A stretch of DNA of 64,000 nt, from the NCBI GenBank assembly GCA_964023205.1, contig OZ026836.1, positions 4,757,493 to 4,821,492 on the forward strand. Direction: 5' to 3'. Source of the DNA: Lutraria lutraria. Taxonomy: Eukaryota > Mollusca > Bivalvia > Venerida > Mactridae. Below the pieces are notes generated by a model. That model saw only the letters and a program-made list of their open reading frames with translations, did no database searches and was not told the origin of the DNA. Position 1 is the first letter of the stretch; every line of letters begins with the position of its first letter. Below, piece after piece: positions 13,901 through 23,197 of this stretch. A program made the translations under genes and the position numbers.

Positions 13901-16900
13901 TCAAAGCTGATAGATGGTCATACTTCAAAGTGAGTTATTTCTTCAGTAAAATTAATAACGATTATCGAAACATTTTAATTTGTGTATCATATTCATACAA
14001 TTTGTTTGTCTGTTATGTGTACCTGTTAACTTTTTTACCTAGTCCACCTGATTATCTATTTAACATGTTTGCCTAAATTGAGATACAGTTGAATCTCGTT
14101 ATCTCAAATTCCTTGGGACCGTGGAAATTAGTTTGAGATAACCGAAAGTTGAGATAAACAAAATTTATATTGTATGATTATGTTTTATGTATTTTTGTGA
14201 ATAGCCTTTATTAAAATGCATGTATGTAACTTATGTTTTGCTTGAATAAATCTTGTACAAACAGAAAAGAAACAAAATATGTATCTATTCATAATAATTC
14301 ATATTAACAGTTAATGTCCCAACTTTTTCAAAAGAAATAGTAAATTAGATTGTATTTAGGGTTGTAATATAAATAAATTTATCACGCATAATTAAATTTG
14401 TTGTAAGAATTCGAAAACAAGCTACGTCAAGCTTCAGAAATTTGTGTACACTTTTGGTACACAATGTAAGATGACCGCGTTTCTTGCAACATTGATCACG
14501 CTTATGGAATGAATTATTTTTATCAAGCTATGATCATTTATCAAAATATGCAATAGAGTCGTTATATTTGTATATTTCTATTACTATATTTTCATTTATT
14601 TTCATTGGGCTCAATTTTCGTGGTTTTTACTAAAATAGCTATTTCATGGAGACATAAATTCATGGATTTTGATTTTTTTTTTAAAAATGCGTTACCTCTG
14701 TTTATAAATTTGTGGAGATTTGATTTTGTGGATGAGCTGACCCACAAAATCCATGAAATTAAATCCCCAACAAAAATTATGGTTCCACAGTATTTATTTT
14801 TGATGAATACTAGTACTGTTCTTTTATTTGCAGGAATTTTGGAACTGGTGGGAACTGATTTGCTTGGCATTGGTGTATGCCATAATTGTTCTGTTTATAT
14901 TCAGGACAGTGGTGAATGGTATGAAGATGAATGATGTCCACAACAATCCTTATGCTTTTACCAACTTACAGTATGCTGTGTTGCTGGACGAGGTTAGGAT
15001 ATAATTACACGTTTACTAATCAATAATATACAATTACACTTAAGTACACCAAGTTAAGTCTGAAAAACAGTTGTAAGTAAAACATTCACATTTATTTCTT
15101 TGCAATTATCATGAATACCTGTTAAATGATTAAAGAATAGTATTAATGTTGTTCCACAGTGTGTTGGGATTGTGTATATTTGAAATTTGCCAAGTCAGCA
15201 GCTTTGTCTGTCTAACATGCCTATGAATTCAGTGATTTTAGAGAATTCATGTACAGATATTGTAATCACGAGAACTTTAATATCATTCAAACTTTTGTAA
15301 ACAGTAAAAAGCAAGATAACATAGAATTTAATAGTCCACCAATTACTGACACATTTGTGAAGAAACAATTACAATTACTTAACCCTTCTAAATCAACTGG
15401 ATTAGATGGTTTGGGTCCTAAATTCCTTAAATTAAGTTCTGAAATAATTGCATCACCAATCTCAAAAATATTAAATCTCAGTATCACAACAGGCAAATTC
15501 CCAAAAGAATTCAAGAAGGCAAAAATTACTCCAATATATAAAAAAGGTTCAAAATCAGAAGTAGAAAATTACAGACCTATCTCAATATTACCTGTTATCT
15601 CTAAAATATTTGAGAAACATGTATCAAATCATTTAAGGGATTATCTTGAGCAAAATAAACTGCTGTCAGAACATCAGTCTGGTTTCAGAAAATCTCATTC
15701 CTGTGAAACTGCCTTAACAAGTATAATTGACAGCTGGATTGAAGCTATAAATTACAACAATCTAGTAGGAACTATATATCTTGATCTGACTAAAGCATTT
15801 GACCTAATCAACCACAAACTGCTTATAGAAAAGCTTAAAATTTATAAATTCAGTTCAGTATCATTGACATGGATCTCATCTTATTTAACAGAGAGGTTCC
15901 AACAAGTTAGTATATCTGGTCATTTATCAGAGGCTCTTGAAATAACCTCTGGTGTTCCTCAGGGATCTGTATTAGGACCTCTGTTATTTATCATCTACAT
16001 AAATGATCTTCCTCTATGTAGATAATATAAACTTGTTCGCTGATGATTCCACACTTTCAGCATATGGAACTTCAATAAAACAAATACAAACCAAGCTTCA
16101 ATCAAACTTAGTTACCATAGAGACCTGGTGCACTAACAATGCTATGGTACCAAATGCAAATAAAACAAAACTGATGTATTTATCTGCTTCAAGAAGGAAT
16201 CAAGTAATTAATGATAATAATTCTAATGTTGCATTAAATAACCAAACACTTGAACAAGTTACTGTGGAAAAATTGTTAGGAATATACATTGATCAAAACT
16301 TAAATTGGAAACAACAAGTTACCCAAACATTAAAAAAAATGCAATTCTCTCCTTTATCTTTTACTACGCATAAAATTCTGTCTGAACTTGAATTCAAGAA
16401 AATTATTTTATAATGCTTATATTCTTCCATACATAGATTATTGTTGTACAATATGGGGATCATGTAATACAGAATTATCAAATAATATGTTAAAATTTCA
16501 AAAGAGAGCTGCACGTGTAATTCTAGACCAACCATTTGATGCTCCATCCCAGGAATTATTCAGGAAATTAAACTGGATAAAATTTAATGATCGTGTTGAA
16601 TATAAGAAGGCCATACTTGTTTATAAATGCCTCAATAATATGTGTCCTGATAATTTATATAACCACTTTCATTACACAAGTAACAATTCTCTTCGATCCT
16701 CTTCAAATAAAAAACTTGTTGTCCCTAAACCAAATATTGAATTCCTTCGTAATTCCCTATCATATTCTGGTCCAAAAATTTGGAATGAAATACCATTAGA
16801 AATCAGAACTATTGAAAGTCTATCATCTTTTAGGAAAAATTATCTTAAATGGAAGTTTCCTAACTAAATAGTAAATACCACTCCCAGTGTACATTCAAGT

Positions 16901-18787
16901 AACTTATAACTTATTATAGACTTTTTCTAACATCTAATTTGTTCTCCTAGTCTTGTTTTATACTTACTTGTTTGTTATACAGTTATAATGATTATTTCTG
17001 CATTAGTCAATGTACTGTTTTGTAAATATTGTATAATTCACCATAATATGTAAATGTATACTTTGAGGCCCACATGGAAGATTGGTTTTATCCAAATGTG
17101 CAGCCTCTTGAAATAAAGTCATTATTATTATTATTCCTTTTATTTTCAGTTATGTGGTTACTTTATAGCATTTTTGGTATTCTTCTACACCATCCGATTT
17201 ATTCGTTTGCTACGCTTTAACAGAAAAATATCTGTACTTGGCGACACACTGATGCATGTTGGCAAACCAATCGTCAGTTTCATGATTGTTTTCATCATAG
17301 CTTTCTGCGCATTTGCTTTGACGGCTTACGTCTTCTTTGGTCGAAATCTTCGAACATTCAGAAATTTTGTGACGACCTTTGAAACTCTAATTTCCATGAT
17401 GTTAAGTAAGTTTTTTTGTTTTACAATTCCATGTTAATGAATTTTTATTCAGAGAATATAAGTATTAAGATTAAATAGAGCGTGGTAATTATATGTATAA
17501 ATAACTTACAGTTATTACCTAACTAGTGACATTGAGTTACCTTTTAACTAACATATTGCATTGCTTTCTGCAGTGACTTACAAATTATGTATTCTATATG
17601 AAAATTAGAAGATGAAAAACATTAATTCCATATGTTTAGTCATATTGGTCACAGGAAACTTGTGGTTCAGACAGTACAGTAAATTAGCAGCCTTGTGCTG
17701 TGCTGATTTATTTGTATCAAAGATTACTCTAGTTCATTAATTAATAATGTGAAGTTTAAACATATTCTGTTTAACACTTTTGTTACTTCAAGAAATACAA
17801 ATTAAACATGTTTCAATTGCTCTTTAGAAAAATACATTGAAAATCGTGGTCTAAAAATAAATTTTGTACAGATATAATCCCTGAATATTTTCTCTTTTTT
17901 CAGACAAGTTTGATTACGAATCAATGATGGAAGAGACTAAGGTTGTCGGTCCGTTAATATTTGGTTTGTTCTGCTTAAGTTTCAACATCATTCTGATCAA
18001 CTTCTTCATTACTGTCATCCTTGAAGGATTCACGGCCGTCAGACAAGATGAACAAAAACAAACCAATGACTATGAAATTGTTAACTTCATGATGCGGCGA
18101 GCAAAGATGGTAATGGGTATTGGTGCACCGAGAAAGAAAACACGCAAGGGTCCAATGGCTGTTACAAATGAGAAACACAAATTTGTTTATGTAGAAAGTA
18201 AGTTGACTTAAAGCATAGTCATTTTTTTATGAAATGAAATAGTCATGCTGTGGAATATCCACATATCTGTATGAATCTTTACAGTCTGTAGTCTTTACAT
18301 CAGTCTTTGTTACATGTAATTAATCCAATCTTGCGAATTGAACTTTATTTTTCAAAATTTCTGTATGATTTATGTCAGCTTACATGTATCAAAATAATAT
18401 ATAGATGCTGAACATAATATCAGAAATTTTATACTAATTGTTCAACTAAACTTTTCACTAGTATTGGTAGATTGGATTTATAAAAATAAAATAAAGTATT
18501 CATCAGGTAGATTTACATAAAGTTTTTCTTCATAATTCAGTAGAAAAAATGTAAGAAAAACATTTCTGTATCTTTGCATGGTTATAAGAAAAAACGGTTC
18601 ATGAGTACATGCTATTGAATTATTTCTAGAATTAACCCCTGAAATGGAGAAGATTGCAGAATTGAGTGGTAAAGTTGATGTTATGATTGACAAGTTAGAG
18701 GCTCTCACTGATGTGAAAAAGGAAGAAGAAAAACTCAAAGAAGATATTGAGAAGTTCAAGAAAAAGAAGAAAATTTTGATTGGATGA
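1657..18787 (+). CDS. Polycystin-1-family protein, 3' part of gene (19 exons)
   Basis: Exons: 1657-1917, 2722-2858, 3053-3277, 3832-3919, 5176-5332, 5469-5601, 5928-6557, 7229-7432, 8369-8592, 9358-9550, 10160-10325, 11710-11823, 12239-12355, 12891-13052, 13766-13929, 14834-14992, 17150-17405, 17904-18197, 18630-18787 (TGA). Phases match at every junction, giving one 1279-codon frame. Seen in order: Thr-rich linker; GPS motif; first membrane helix; PLAT/LH2 domain; two helices with an acidic loop; two helices; then a six-helix polycystin channel module with its extracellular polycystin domain; and a Lys/Glu-rich coiled-coil tail. This is the polycystin-1/PKD1-like/REJ architecture, in which the GPS-cleaved receptor part partners a PKD2-type channel subunit at the membrane, often ciliary. 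The ortholog (PKD1, PKD1L1, PKD1L2, PKD1L3) cannot be fixed without the N-terminus, so no symbol is given. One intron, after 7432, uses a GC donor. Confidence 0.9.
2722..3277 (+). CDS. Polycystin GPS motif and first membrane segment (2 exons)
   Basis: Exons 2722-2858 and 3053-3277 encode a Pro/Thr linker, then the GPS signature: CVWW..., DGC, HCLCNHLT. The HL|T tripeptide is the canonical autoproteolysis site of GAIN/GPS proteins. About 30 residues later comes the hydrophobic helix ending LLLLIWARKRDKK, the usual first membrane segment of polycystin-1 proteins with a positive-inside flank. The GPS follows a Pro/Thr linker directly; I do not see the GAIN subdomains that normally precede it in the coding sequence recognised here. 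Confidence 0.88.
3320..3545 (+). mobile_element. tRNA-headed SINE copy
   Basis: GGGGCCTCTTTAGTTGAGTG resembles a tRNA A-box region, followed by a B-box-like GTGTTCAAATCC. The downstream block CTATCCAGATGTA...CTAGGCATCTTC recurs at 24319-24350 in a second copy (24177-24410). It lies in the intron between polycystin exons 3053-3277 and 3832-3919. Confidence 0.6.
3832..6557 (+). CDS. Polycystin PLAT domain and membrane segments 2-3 (4 exons)
   Basis: Exons 3832-3919, 5176-5332, 5469-5601 and 5928-6557. The PLAT/LH2 beta-sandwich starts at KYLYEVTLYTGS, continues through KVSFIVTGD, LRIWHDN and WYFSRFMLRDM, and ends about NKYFFICEEWLSLDCDDG. PLAT domains bind lipids or proteins on the cytoplasmic side of the first membrane helix. 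The 630-bp exon then encodes two hydrophobic helices (RLTCCLSLIFCSMCASIAWY and the VYVGIMSSAMTFPINILIVL region) and a strongly acidic linker with PWWEDDEEEPEYFVEEELKK. All joins are in phase. Confidence 0.9.
4170..4581 (+). repeat. 27-bp minisatellite, about 15 copies, in polycystin intron
   Basis: A 27-bp unit (GCCTGGTCAGTACCGGTCAG + AACAGGT) repeats about 15 times almost without change; one copy carries ACCCTGG for GCCTGG. The period is a multiple of three and the unit has no stop in any forward frame, so three overlapping ORFs appear, one encoding VPVRTGAWS repeats. The array lies between exons 3832-3919 and 5176-5332, lacks splice signals and would break the PLAT domain if included, so it is intronic. 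Confidence 0.95.
7229..8592 (+). CDS. Polycystin membrane segments 4-5 (2 exons, GC-AG intron)
   Basis: Exons 7229-7432 and 8369-8592 encode a basic start (ERKKKKKSCR), a helix YWTVYIGYGLCFCTVAV, a helix WLVSFFISFFESIFFSQPLK continuing into VLALSIFYALVIKK, and a charged cytoplasmic loop (GGDVDDDNELKSDEEWLHKH). The junction QPLK|VLAL matches the family, but the donor is AAG|GCACGT. Using the nearest GT, four bases downstream, shifts the frame and meets a TGA soon after, so the GC donor is the only consistent choice. Confidence 0.87.
7461..7639. mobile_element. MITE with TACAGTGCAA terminal inverted repeats
   Basis: The unit starts TACAGTGCAACCT and ends TTGCACTGTA, a perfect 10-bp terminal inverted repeat including the TA target dinucleotide. 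Tc1/mariner-type insertion at TA is likely. A related copy with TIRs TACAGCACAACCT and AGGTTGTACTGTA lies at 40876-41038. It starts only 28 bp beyond the GC donor of the polycystin exon ending at 7432. Confidence 0.65.
7642..7828. mobile_element. Tc1/mariner-like MITE, TTGACTGTA family
   Basis: The unit starts TACAGATAAACTTG and ends TTTGACTGTA. The interior contains AAGGGTGGCCTTTTATCACAG, which recurs as AAGGGTGGCCTTTGTTCACAG in 13057-13209 and in diverged form in 51112-51296. It sits two bases after the previous MITE, so two TA-inserting elements abut in one intron. Confidence 0.55.
9108..9300 (+). mobile_element. SINE 3' body fragment
   Basis: The segment around ACAATGTTGATTTTCCTC, GAAGTTGCCAGTTCCTTGTG and GTATATAATTGAAAATTGGG is a diverged copy of the body and tail seen at 12712-12845, 39545-39690 and 62140-62320. 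It ends about 55 bp before polycystin exon 9358-9550. The remaining intron sequence from 8593 shows nothing I can name. Confidence 0.55.
9358..18197 (+). CDS. Polycystin channel module (10 exons)
   Basis: Exons 9358-9550 to 17904-18197 encode S1 (VVVCVLYLALVLLLAY), the extracellular polycystin domain (FWNWTQ..., GGARLRQVRV, CERSYSVLKEDK, YVAELG, DSNTRAIVMEFNLYNPNINL), S2 (FMYFVMAMEFCTILFIIFF), S3 (WWELICLALVYAIIVLFIF), S4 (FYTIRFIRLLRFNRK, four Arg and one Lys), S5, the pore region (FETLISMMLNKFDY) and S6 (GPLIFGLFCLSFNIILINFF). The pore has no obvious PKD2-like LGD selectivity motif, as expected for a polycystin-1-type subunit, so independent conduction cannot be assumed. The last exon (18630-18787) adds a heptad-like Lys/Glu tail suited to coiled-coil pairing. 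The 2.1-kb intron after 14992 holds a LINE. Confidence 0.9.
10470..10760. repeat. Diverged interspersed repeat in polycystin intron
   Basis: The stretch opens with GTCGGTCTGTCTGTCCATCC and ends ...GTGACAAAGCTCTAG, the kind of CTGTC-rich opening and short-hairpin ending seen in low-copy bivalve repeats. I find no internal frame or terminal repeat. The element assignment is weak; the rest of the intron to 11100 is AT-rich with no recognisable feature. Confidence 0.3.
11110..11640 (+). repeat. Interspersed repeat split by a MITE
   Basis: The segment CTTGTCTGTTTTCGAAGAAA...CAACATGAAACTT and, after an insertion, GGTGGATAGATCTCA...GATGCTCTTGTTT is homologous to the uninterrupted copy at 40530-40727. 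About 200 bp of host repeat are separated by the 277-bp element at 11254-11530. Confidence 0.75.
11254..11530. mobile_element. 277-bp MITE with ~80-bp TIRs and a 9-bp target duplication
   Basis: The termini CATCGTTGGATACCCAC and GTGGGTATCCAACGATG start inverted repeats of about 80 bp (11254-11335 and 11449-11530), differing at a few sites. The direct repeat ACTGGTAGG flanks both sides (11245-11253 and 11531-11539). A 9-bp duplication with long TIRs is typical of Mutator-like elements. The sister repeat at 40530-40727 lacks the insertion and shows TATTGGTGG at the matching point, an empty site. No transposase is encoded. Confidence 0.85.
12030..12140 (-). mobile_element. SINE head fragment, reverse orientation
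   Basis: GGGACTAGTGACTTCTAGTC is the reverse complement of the head block seen at 24205-24240 (GACTAGTAATCACTAGTCCC) and, in diverged form, at 38895-38920. It lies between polycystin exons 11710-11823 and 12239-12355. Confidence 0.5.
12712..12845 (+). mobile_element. SINE 3' body and tail fragment
   Basis: Contains GAAGTTGCCAGCTCCTTGAG, AGTTAGTACTGGTCAGAATA and the tail block GTATATAACTGAAATATTG followed by AAAAACGAAAT, a decayed version of the AAAAACGGCGTTAAAC tail at 62296-62311. It ends about 45 bp before exon 12891-13052. Confidence 0.6.
13057..13209. mobile_element. MITE abutting a splice donor
   Basis: TACAGTCAAGCCAAC opens four bases after the exon/intron junction (AG|GTAA|TACAG) and the unit ends near ATGCAGTA. 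Internal AAGGGTGGCCTTTGTTCACAG matches 7642-7828 and, loosely, 51112-51296. The TA that begins the element supplies donor positions +5 and +6 of polycystin exon 12891-13052. Confidence 0.6.
14086..14160 (+). mobile_element. Tigger/pogo-like terminal repeat fragment
   Basis: TACAGTTGAATCTCGTTATC followed by TCAAATTCC and an inverted AGTTTGAGATAACCGAA resembles terminal repeats of Tc1/mariner-pogo (Tigger-like) elements. Only one end is clear. It lies in the intron after 13929, which otherwise contains only AT-rich sequence up to 14833. Confidence 0.45.
15240..17136 (+). mobile_element. 5'-truncated non-LTR retrotransposon (CR1/L2-like) with frameshifts
   Basis: A reverse transcriptase lies in three pieces: 15249-16025 (SEHQSGFRKSHSCETAL, YLDLTKAFDLINH with the first catalytic Asp, SGVPQGSVLGPLLF), 16003-16413 (INLFADD, the catalytic FADD box) and 16388-16867 (the C-terminal domain with YILPYIDYCCTIWG and GPKIWNEIPLEIRT). 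Two frameshifts separate them, so the copy is inactive. The upstream endonuclease is missing, showing 5' truncation. A 3' region follows with a GAGGCCCACA...TGTGCAGCCTC stem, AATAAA and a short (ATT)n tail at 17123-17136, as in CR1/L2/Jockey-type LINEs. It is in the sense orientation in the polycystin intron and ends 13 bp before the next exon. Confidence 0.9.
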
Positions 18788-19600
18788 TGATGACAAGATA
18801 TCAGAGTTTAACAGGATTTTTTTATAATTGCTATATATGAAATTACCAGTGGTTTATGTTTTTTTAATTCTACATGATTTGTTTTATTATTATTGTGTTT
18901 ATCATTTGCTGTGTGTCTAATGGGTTTTGTAGTTATGTCTTTAATAGGGTATGTTTTCAAGAATTTTTGTGATCAATGATTTTATGGAAAGATTTGGAAA
19001 TAGTGCTGGAGCTTTGGAATATTTCAATAAGAAAGTAGACTTTAAAGAAGAAAATGATTTAAATTTGTGTAATTATAATTGATCTTGGTATCCTTGATAT
19101 TTTGTTATATGCTGCCTGTCAGTGTAGTGATAATGAGCCGAATAATTGCTTATTTTCAATTTCATTTTTAATTATAACATTAGAATACTTCTAAAGAAGC
19201 ATTTTTACTCTTATGAAGCTGTTTTTTTGTTGTTATTGTTGTTTTGCTCATTTATATGTTTTGAAGATGAGGTTATGTATTAACCTGTGTATTTATTGGT
19301 CATAGTTTTGTCTTTGATTTATGGATGTATTACAATGAAGGATGATAGACATTACTTTCTGTCTAAAATATACATGATTGTGATCTAAACAAATTATGAC
19401 TATATAACTTTTCATACTTCCTATTATTTCCTGACAAAGAACTATTTCAATTAAACCTACATCCTTTGTAAGTACCATTGAAAACAAACAAAAGATAAAA
19501 TTATGTCATATATGTATAAAAACATGCAGCTCTGGTGATATCCTTCTTTTTTTTGCTATTTGAATAATTTGTTTTATTTAAATAAATTTATGTAGTTTTG
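18788..19600 (+). other. Polycystin 3' UTR region
   Basis: AT-rich sequence follows the TGA at 18785-18787. A candidate poly(A) signal AAATAAATTT lies at about 19578-19587; no closer canonical AATAAA is evident. The converging fucosyltransferase transcript may end near a minus-strand AATAAA at 19740-19745, so the two 3' ends may nearly meet. This is inference from signals only. Confidence 0.4.
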
Positions 19601-20144
19601 CAAGTAAGATATTTACAAGTTGTCATCATTTACATCAGTTCATATATTTCTCCAGTGATTATCTGAAATTATACACAGAACTGGGTTGCAGGTACTGTAT
19701 ATTGAATTTTTTAAAACCAAGATAACTATTCCACACACATTTATTATAAATTCACTCATGTAAATACAATTCAATAAATAATCATTTTGTTCAACAAATA
19801 ACATATAAACTCAAAAAAGTGACAATAATGAAATACAATTGAAGAGTTTGCAAGCAAGTTTAAACAAAAAAGATAGAAAAAGGATAGTTTCTTATTGCAC
19901 ACCCCTTCAATTGCAACAGCAATGGAATGTACAGAGTTTATTAATAACTAGTTAATCTCTTAAAGCAATTACATACCAATGTTTCAGAGAAAAATGGTTG
20001 ATAATCAATGAGCATTCTGTATGTCTTTAAAATAAAAATCATAAACAATATTATGCATAAAAGATCAAACTATACATGACTCATATATATAGGTATGTAT
20101 CTATAACACAAGAAAGAATAATAAATCACTAACAATAGCAGTCA

Positions 20145-20542
20145 CAGGGCTCGACACTAACAATGGTCCTGTTAACCTGAAGATATCATACCTATTTTCT
20201 CCAAGGACTACCTAGGTTTCCAAGCTGGGTATCCCGCCAGATTATCTGAAATTTGGGTGACCTGAATTCTACAAATTTACGTAAATATGATACAGCTAAC
20301 AACTTTCGTTAGATCTGATGTGATGTAACCTGTATAACTTTGTTCAATACATTCGTGAAAATCTGACATTTATGTGTGTTTTGCATTCTAGTAAAATGTA
20401 CACTCAATAGGCATTCAAATGAATGAGCAACACATGTTTTATCTATTAGAATGAGGACTGCCTATATTTTGTAAGGACTTCCTCATTTTCCATGCTGGTA
20501 GTCCTGCTGACTACCTCTTGAAAAAGTTAATGTTGAGCCCTG
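20145..20542. mobile_element. hAT-like non-autonomous element, CAGGGCTC termini
   Basis: The unit starts CAGGGCTCGACACTAAC and ends GTTAATGTTGAGCCCTG, an imperfect 17-bp inverted repeat of the CAGGG type seen in hAT elements. The interior has two related blocks around CCAAGGACTACCTAGG and GTAAGGACTTCCTCATTTTC. The expected 8-bp duplication (left AGCAGTCA, right AGTTATAC) does not match well, so the copy is old or the ends are slightly misplaced. The remaining sequence from 19600 to 23197, outside named elements, shows no gene and is partly 3' UTR of the fucosyltransferase. Confidence 0.6.
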
Positions 20543-21540
20543 AGTTATACTGATGCTACTTGCTAAAATATACTCTCACATACAAGATCCATATGTTTGA
20601 AGTTTTACCTCAAATCATTACATGTGTACACACATAGCAAACAGTAAATTAACACAGCCCTCAAATGTCATTAGTTAATTATACATGTATATTTAAATAT
20701 CACCACAAACTTTACCATTAATCCCATATTGCAAGAAATCAGCACTATTAAATCTATCATATTAAAATCACTCCCACAATAATTAAGTCCACACTAACAT
20801 ACAACCTTACGCCACTAATTTAAATATGGCACATTTAAGTAGGCAATAATATACAACATTACTGTTTATACATGTACATGAAACCTTATATAGCTATATC
20901 AAGATTTATATGACTGCAACTATAGGTACACCGTGTACAAAAATAAGGAAGAATATTCATTCCTACACAATTCAGTTAAGCTTATATATACATGTTAAAC
21001 ATGAAATTAACACAGGTTAATTAACTACAAGGTAGTATAAACACAACTGTCAATCAAAATAAATAAATTCTTTGGGTTATAAACACAACCAACCAAGTCT
21101 GCATTTTGTGTCACAATTATAACATTTGAAAACCATGTAAAACTGATGATTCTAATCAATGAATGATGTCTCTAAAACTTGAAACAAAACCAACAGTGCT
21201 ACAGTGGTGCTGACAACATCCATCGGTAAGAAATATCAACAAACAGTGACACCTGTGTTATCAGCCACTTGTGAACAGGCAAGAATTGTAACAATGATCT
21301 GCTTTAGGTACTGTATTTATTGATACAAAAGATCTCTAAGTAAAGACCTATTTTTCTACACCATTTATGATCACAGGCTCTGTTCACTGGCTCGACTGTT
21401 TCATCTTGATAATATAACAACTAAATTCTTAAATATCTCAAAGTCGAATTTAAGCTGCCAACTTGTTTTTAACTATAAAACAGCTCAAACAAAATATACA
21501 TGTATGTGTATAATTTAGCAGCCAACAAAATAAAGTAATA

Positions 21541-22086
21541 ACAAGAGGGCCAAGATGGCCCTTTATCGCTCACCTGAGAACAAAGTCACAATAATTAATG
21601 ACAGATAATATAGTTTCCAACTTGTATAACCCATTTTTATGTAGATTTTGAGATCAAAACCAACAATGAAGGTATAATACTGTTAAACAAGCTAAAACGT
21701 AGCAAATTTTCTAATCCAAGGGCCCATAACTCTTGAAGTACTGGTCCGATTCCACCCATAATCGAACTTGTCCAAGATCTTTTGGTTATACACATTTACT
21801 GAAAATATGATTAGGATTGGTGAATAAATGAAGGCGCTAGAGTGTAAACAAGCTCAATATAACAAATTTTGTAATTCAAGGGCACATAACTCTAGAAGTT
21901 ATTGTCCGATTTTGCCCATAATCGAACTTAGCCGAGACATTGTGGCCATATACATTGTGAGCAAGTTTAATCACGATTCGTTAAGAGCTGCGGATGCTAG
22001 AGTGTAAACAAACTAATTGTGGACGGACGCCGGACGCTGGACATTCAACGACCCTAAAAGCTCACCTGATGAATCAGGTGAGCTAA
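21541..22086 (+). mobile_element. Non-autonomous element with GTGAGCT hairpin end (copy B)
   Basis: It starts AACAAGAGGGCCAAGATGG, carries two diverged internal repeats (GGGCCCATAACTCTTGAAG and GGGCACATAACTCTAGAAG), a CGGACGCCGGACGCTGGAC block, and ends AGCTCACCTGATGAATCAGG TGAGCTAAAAA, a near-perfect hairpin. It shares both ends with 466-1632 (opposite orientation) but has a different interior. Confidence 0.75.
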
Positions 22087-22413
22087 AAAACATAAAAAAA
22101 GAAATCTGTAAAAAATAAAGATACAAATAGAAAACCATGAAAAAGATGCCAACCTTGTAATACAAAGTTTGGTTCTAATAATAAAAAAATAAATATAGAG
22201 ATGTGTCCACAGGACATGAATGCCACCACTAAGAGCCAACTGAAAAAGGGGCCATAACTCCTGTGAAAATATTTGGATTTTAACGGAAATCTATCATGAC
22301 CTGTATTTTATTACTATTAACCTTCATGTAAAATATGATAACACTCCATGAAATATTTCTTCAGTTATCAATTGGAAACCAAAACTTTAGTAGATGGACA
22401 CCAAGATTTGAAC

Positions 22414-22496
22414 AAATCGAGTGCTCAGCGCAACACCGTAGTAACTTGTTCTCGTTTCAATATGAGTTATGACACTGTTGCGTTGAACCCTCGAAA
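22414..22496. mobile_element. 83-bp foldback element, copy 1
   Basis: The two halves are inverted repeats: AAATCGAGTGCTCAGCGCAA pairs with TTGCGTTGAACCCTCGAAA. A second copy in the opposite orientation is at 43451-43534. No coding capacity; too short for an autonomous element. Confidence 0.75.
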
Positions 22497-23197
22497 TGGA
22501 CAGGGGTGACACTTTTTGCCCTCCATCATTTCGAATGGCAGGGCATAAAAAGCAGCCAAGTAAAACCAGGGCTTACTTATTAGCATGAATGTTGTTACAC
22601 AACTAGAGATATATGATAAGTGATATGTAATTATCATGTTTCTGTCTTTGAATAGCCTTGGTCAGAGTTTCGAATATAAAAATACCAATATAAAATGTAT
22701 ATCACAGATTGCAAGAAGGGTATTACATATTGCATAGTAGTGAGCAAGTTAAAAATAAATATCTAAGGGCATGAAATTATTGTACAGATGTATTTGTGAA
22801 ACATGTGTGAAATGATTATCTAATATTACTCCAAATCCACTCAAAACTTAATTCTTATTAAGGTTGAAAGAAGGTGGATCATAGTGACAGACTCTATTTT
22901 ATCCATATCATGTAGTAAAATGAGTAATAATGTAAAAATAATGTGTTGACAGCTATAAAGTAGTAAAAGATTTTTAATAACCCGAATCTCAAGTTATAAA
23001 AAAACCTCTAATATGAAGCATTTTAGGTGTGAAAAGAGATAAAGTATTGTCTTGTGCTTAAAACTTTGAATAATAAATGATATGTAACAAAGAGTATAAA
23101 AGGTAGTCAAATGTAATAGAACAGATTCGACAAAAAAAAATAATTAGAAAATATGAGTCTTCTTTGTAAATGCTGAAAAAATCAGATCAAGATATTC

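Noticed and set aside
15249..16867. Intact host gene or active reverse transcriptase
   Set aside because: Three frames separated by shifts, 5' truncation and a microsatellite tail identify an inactive LINE copy.
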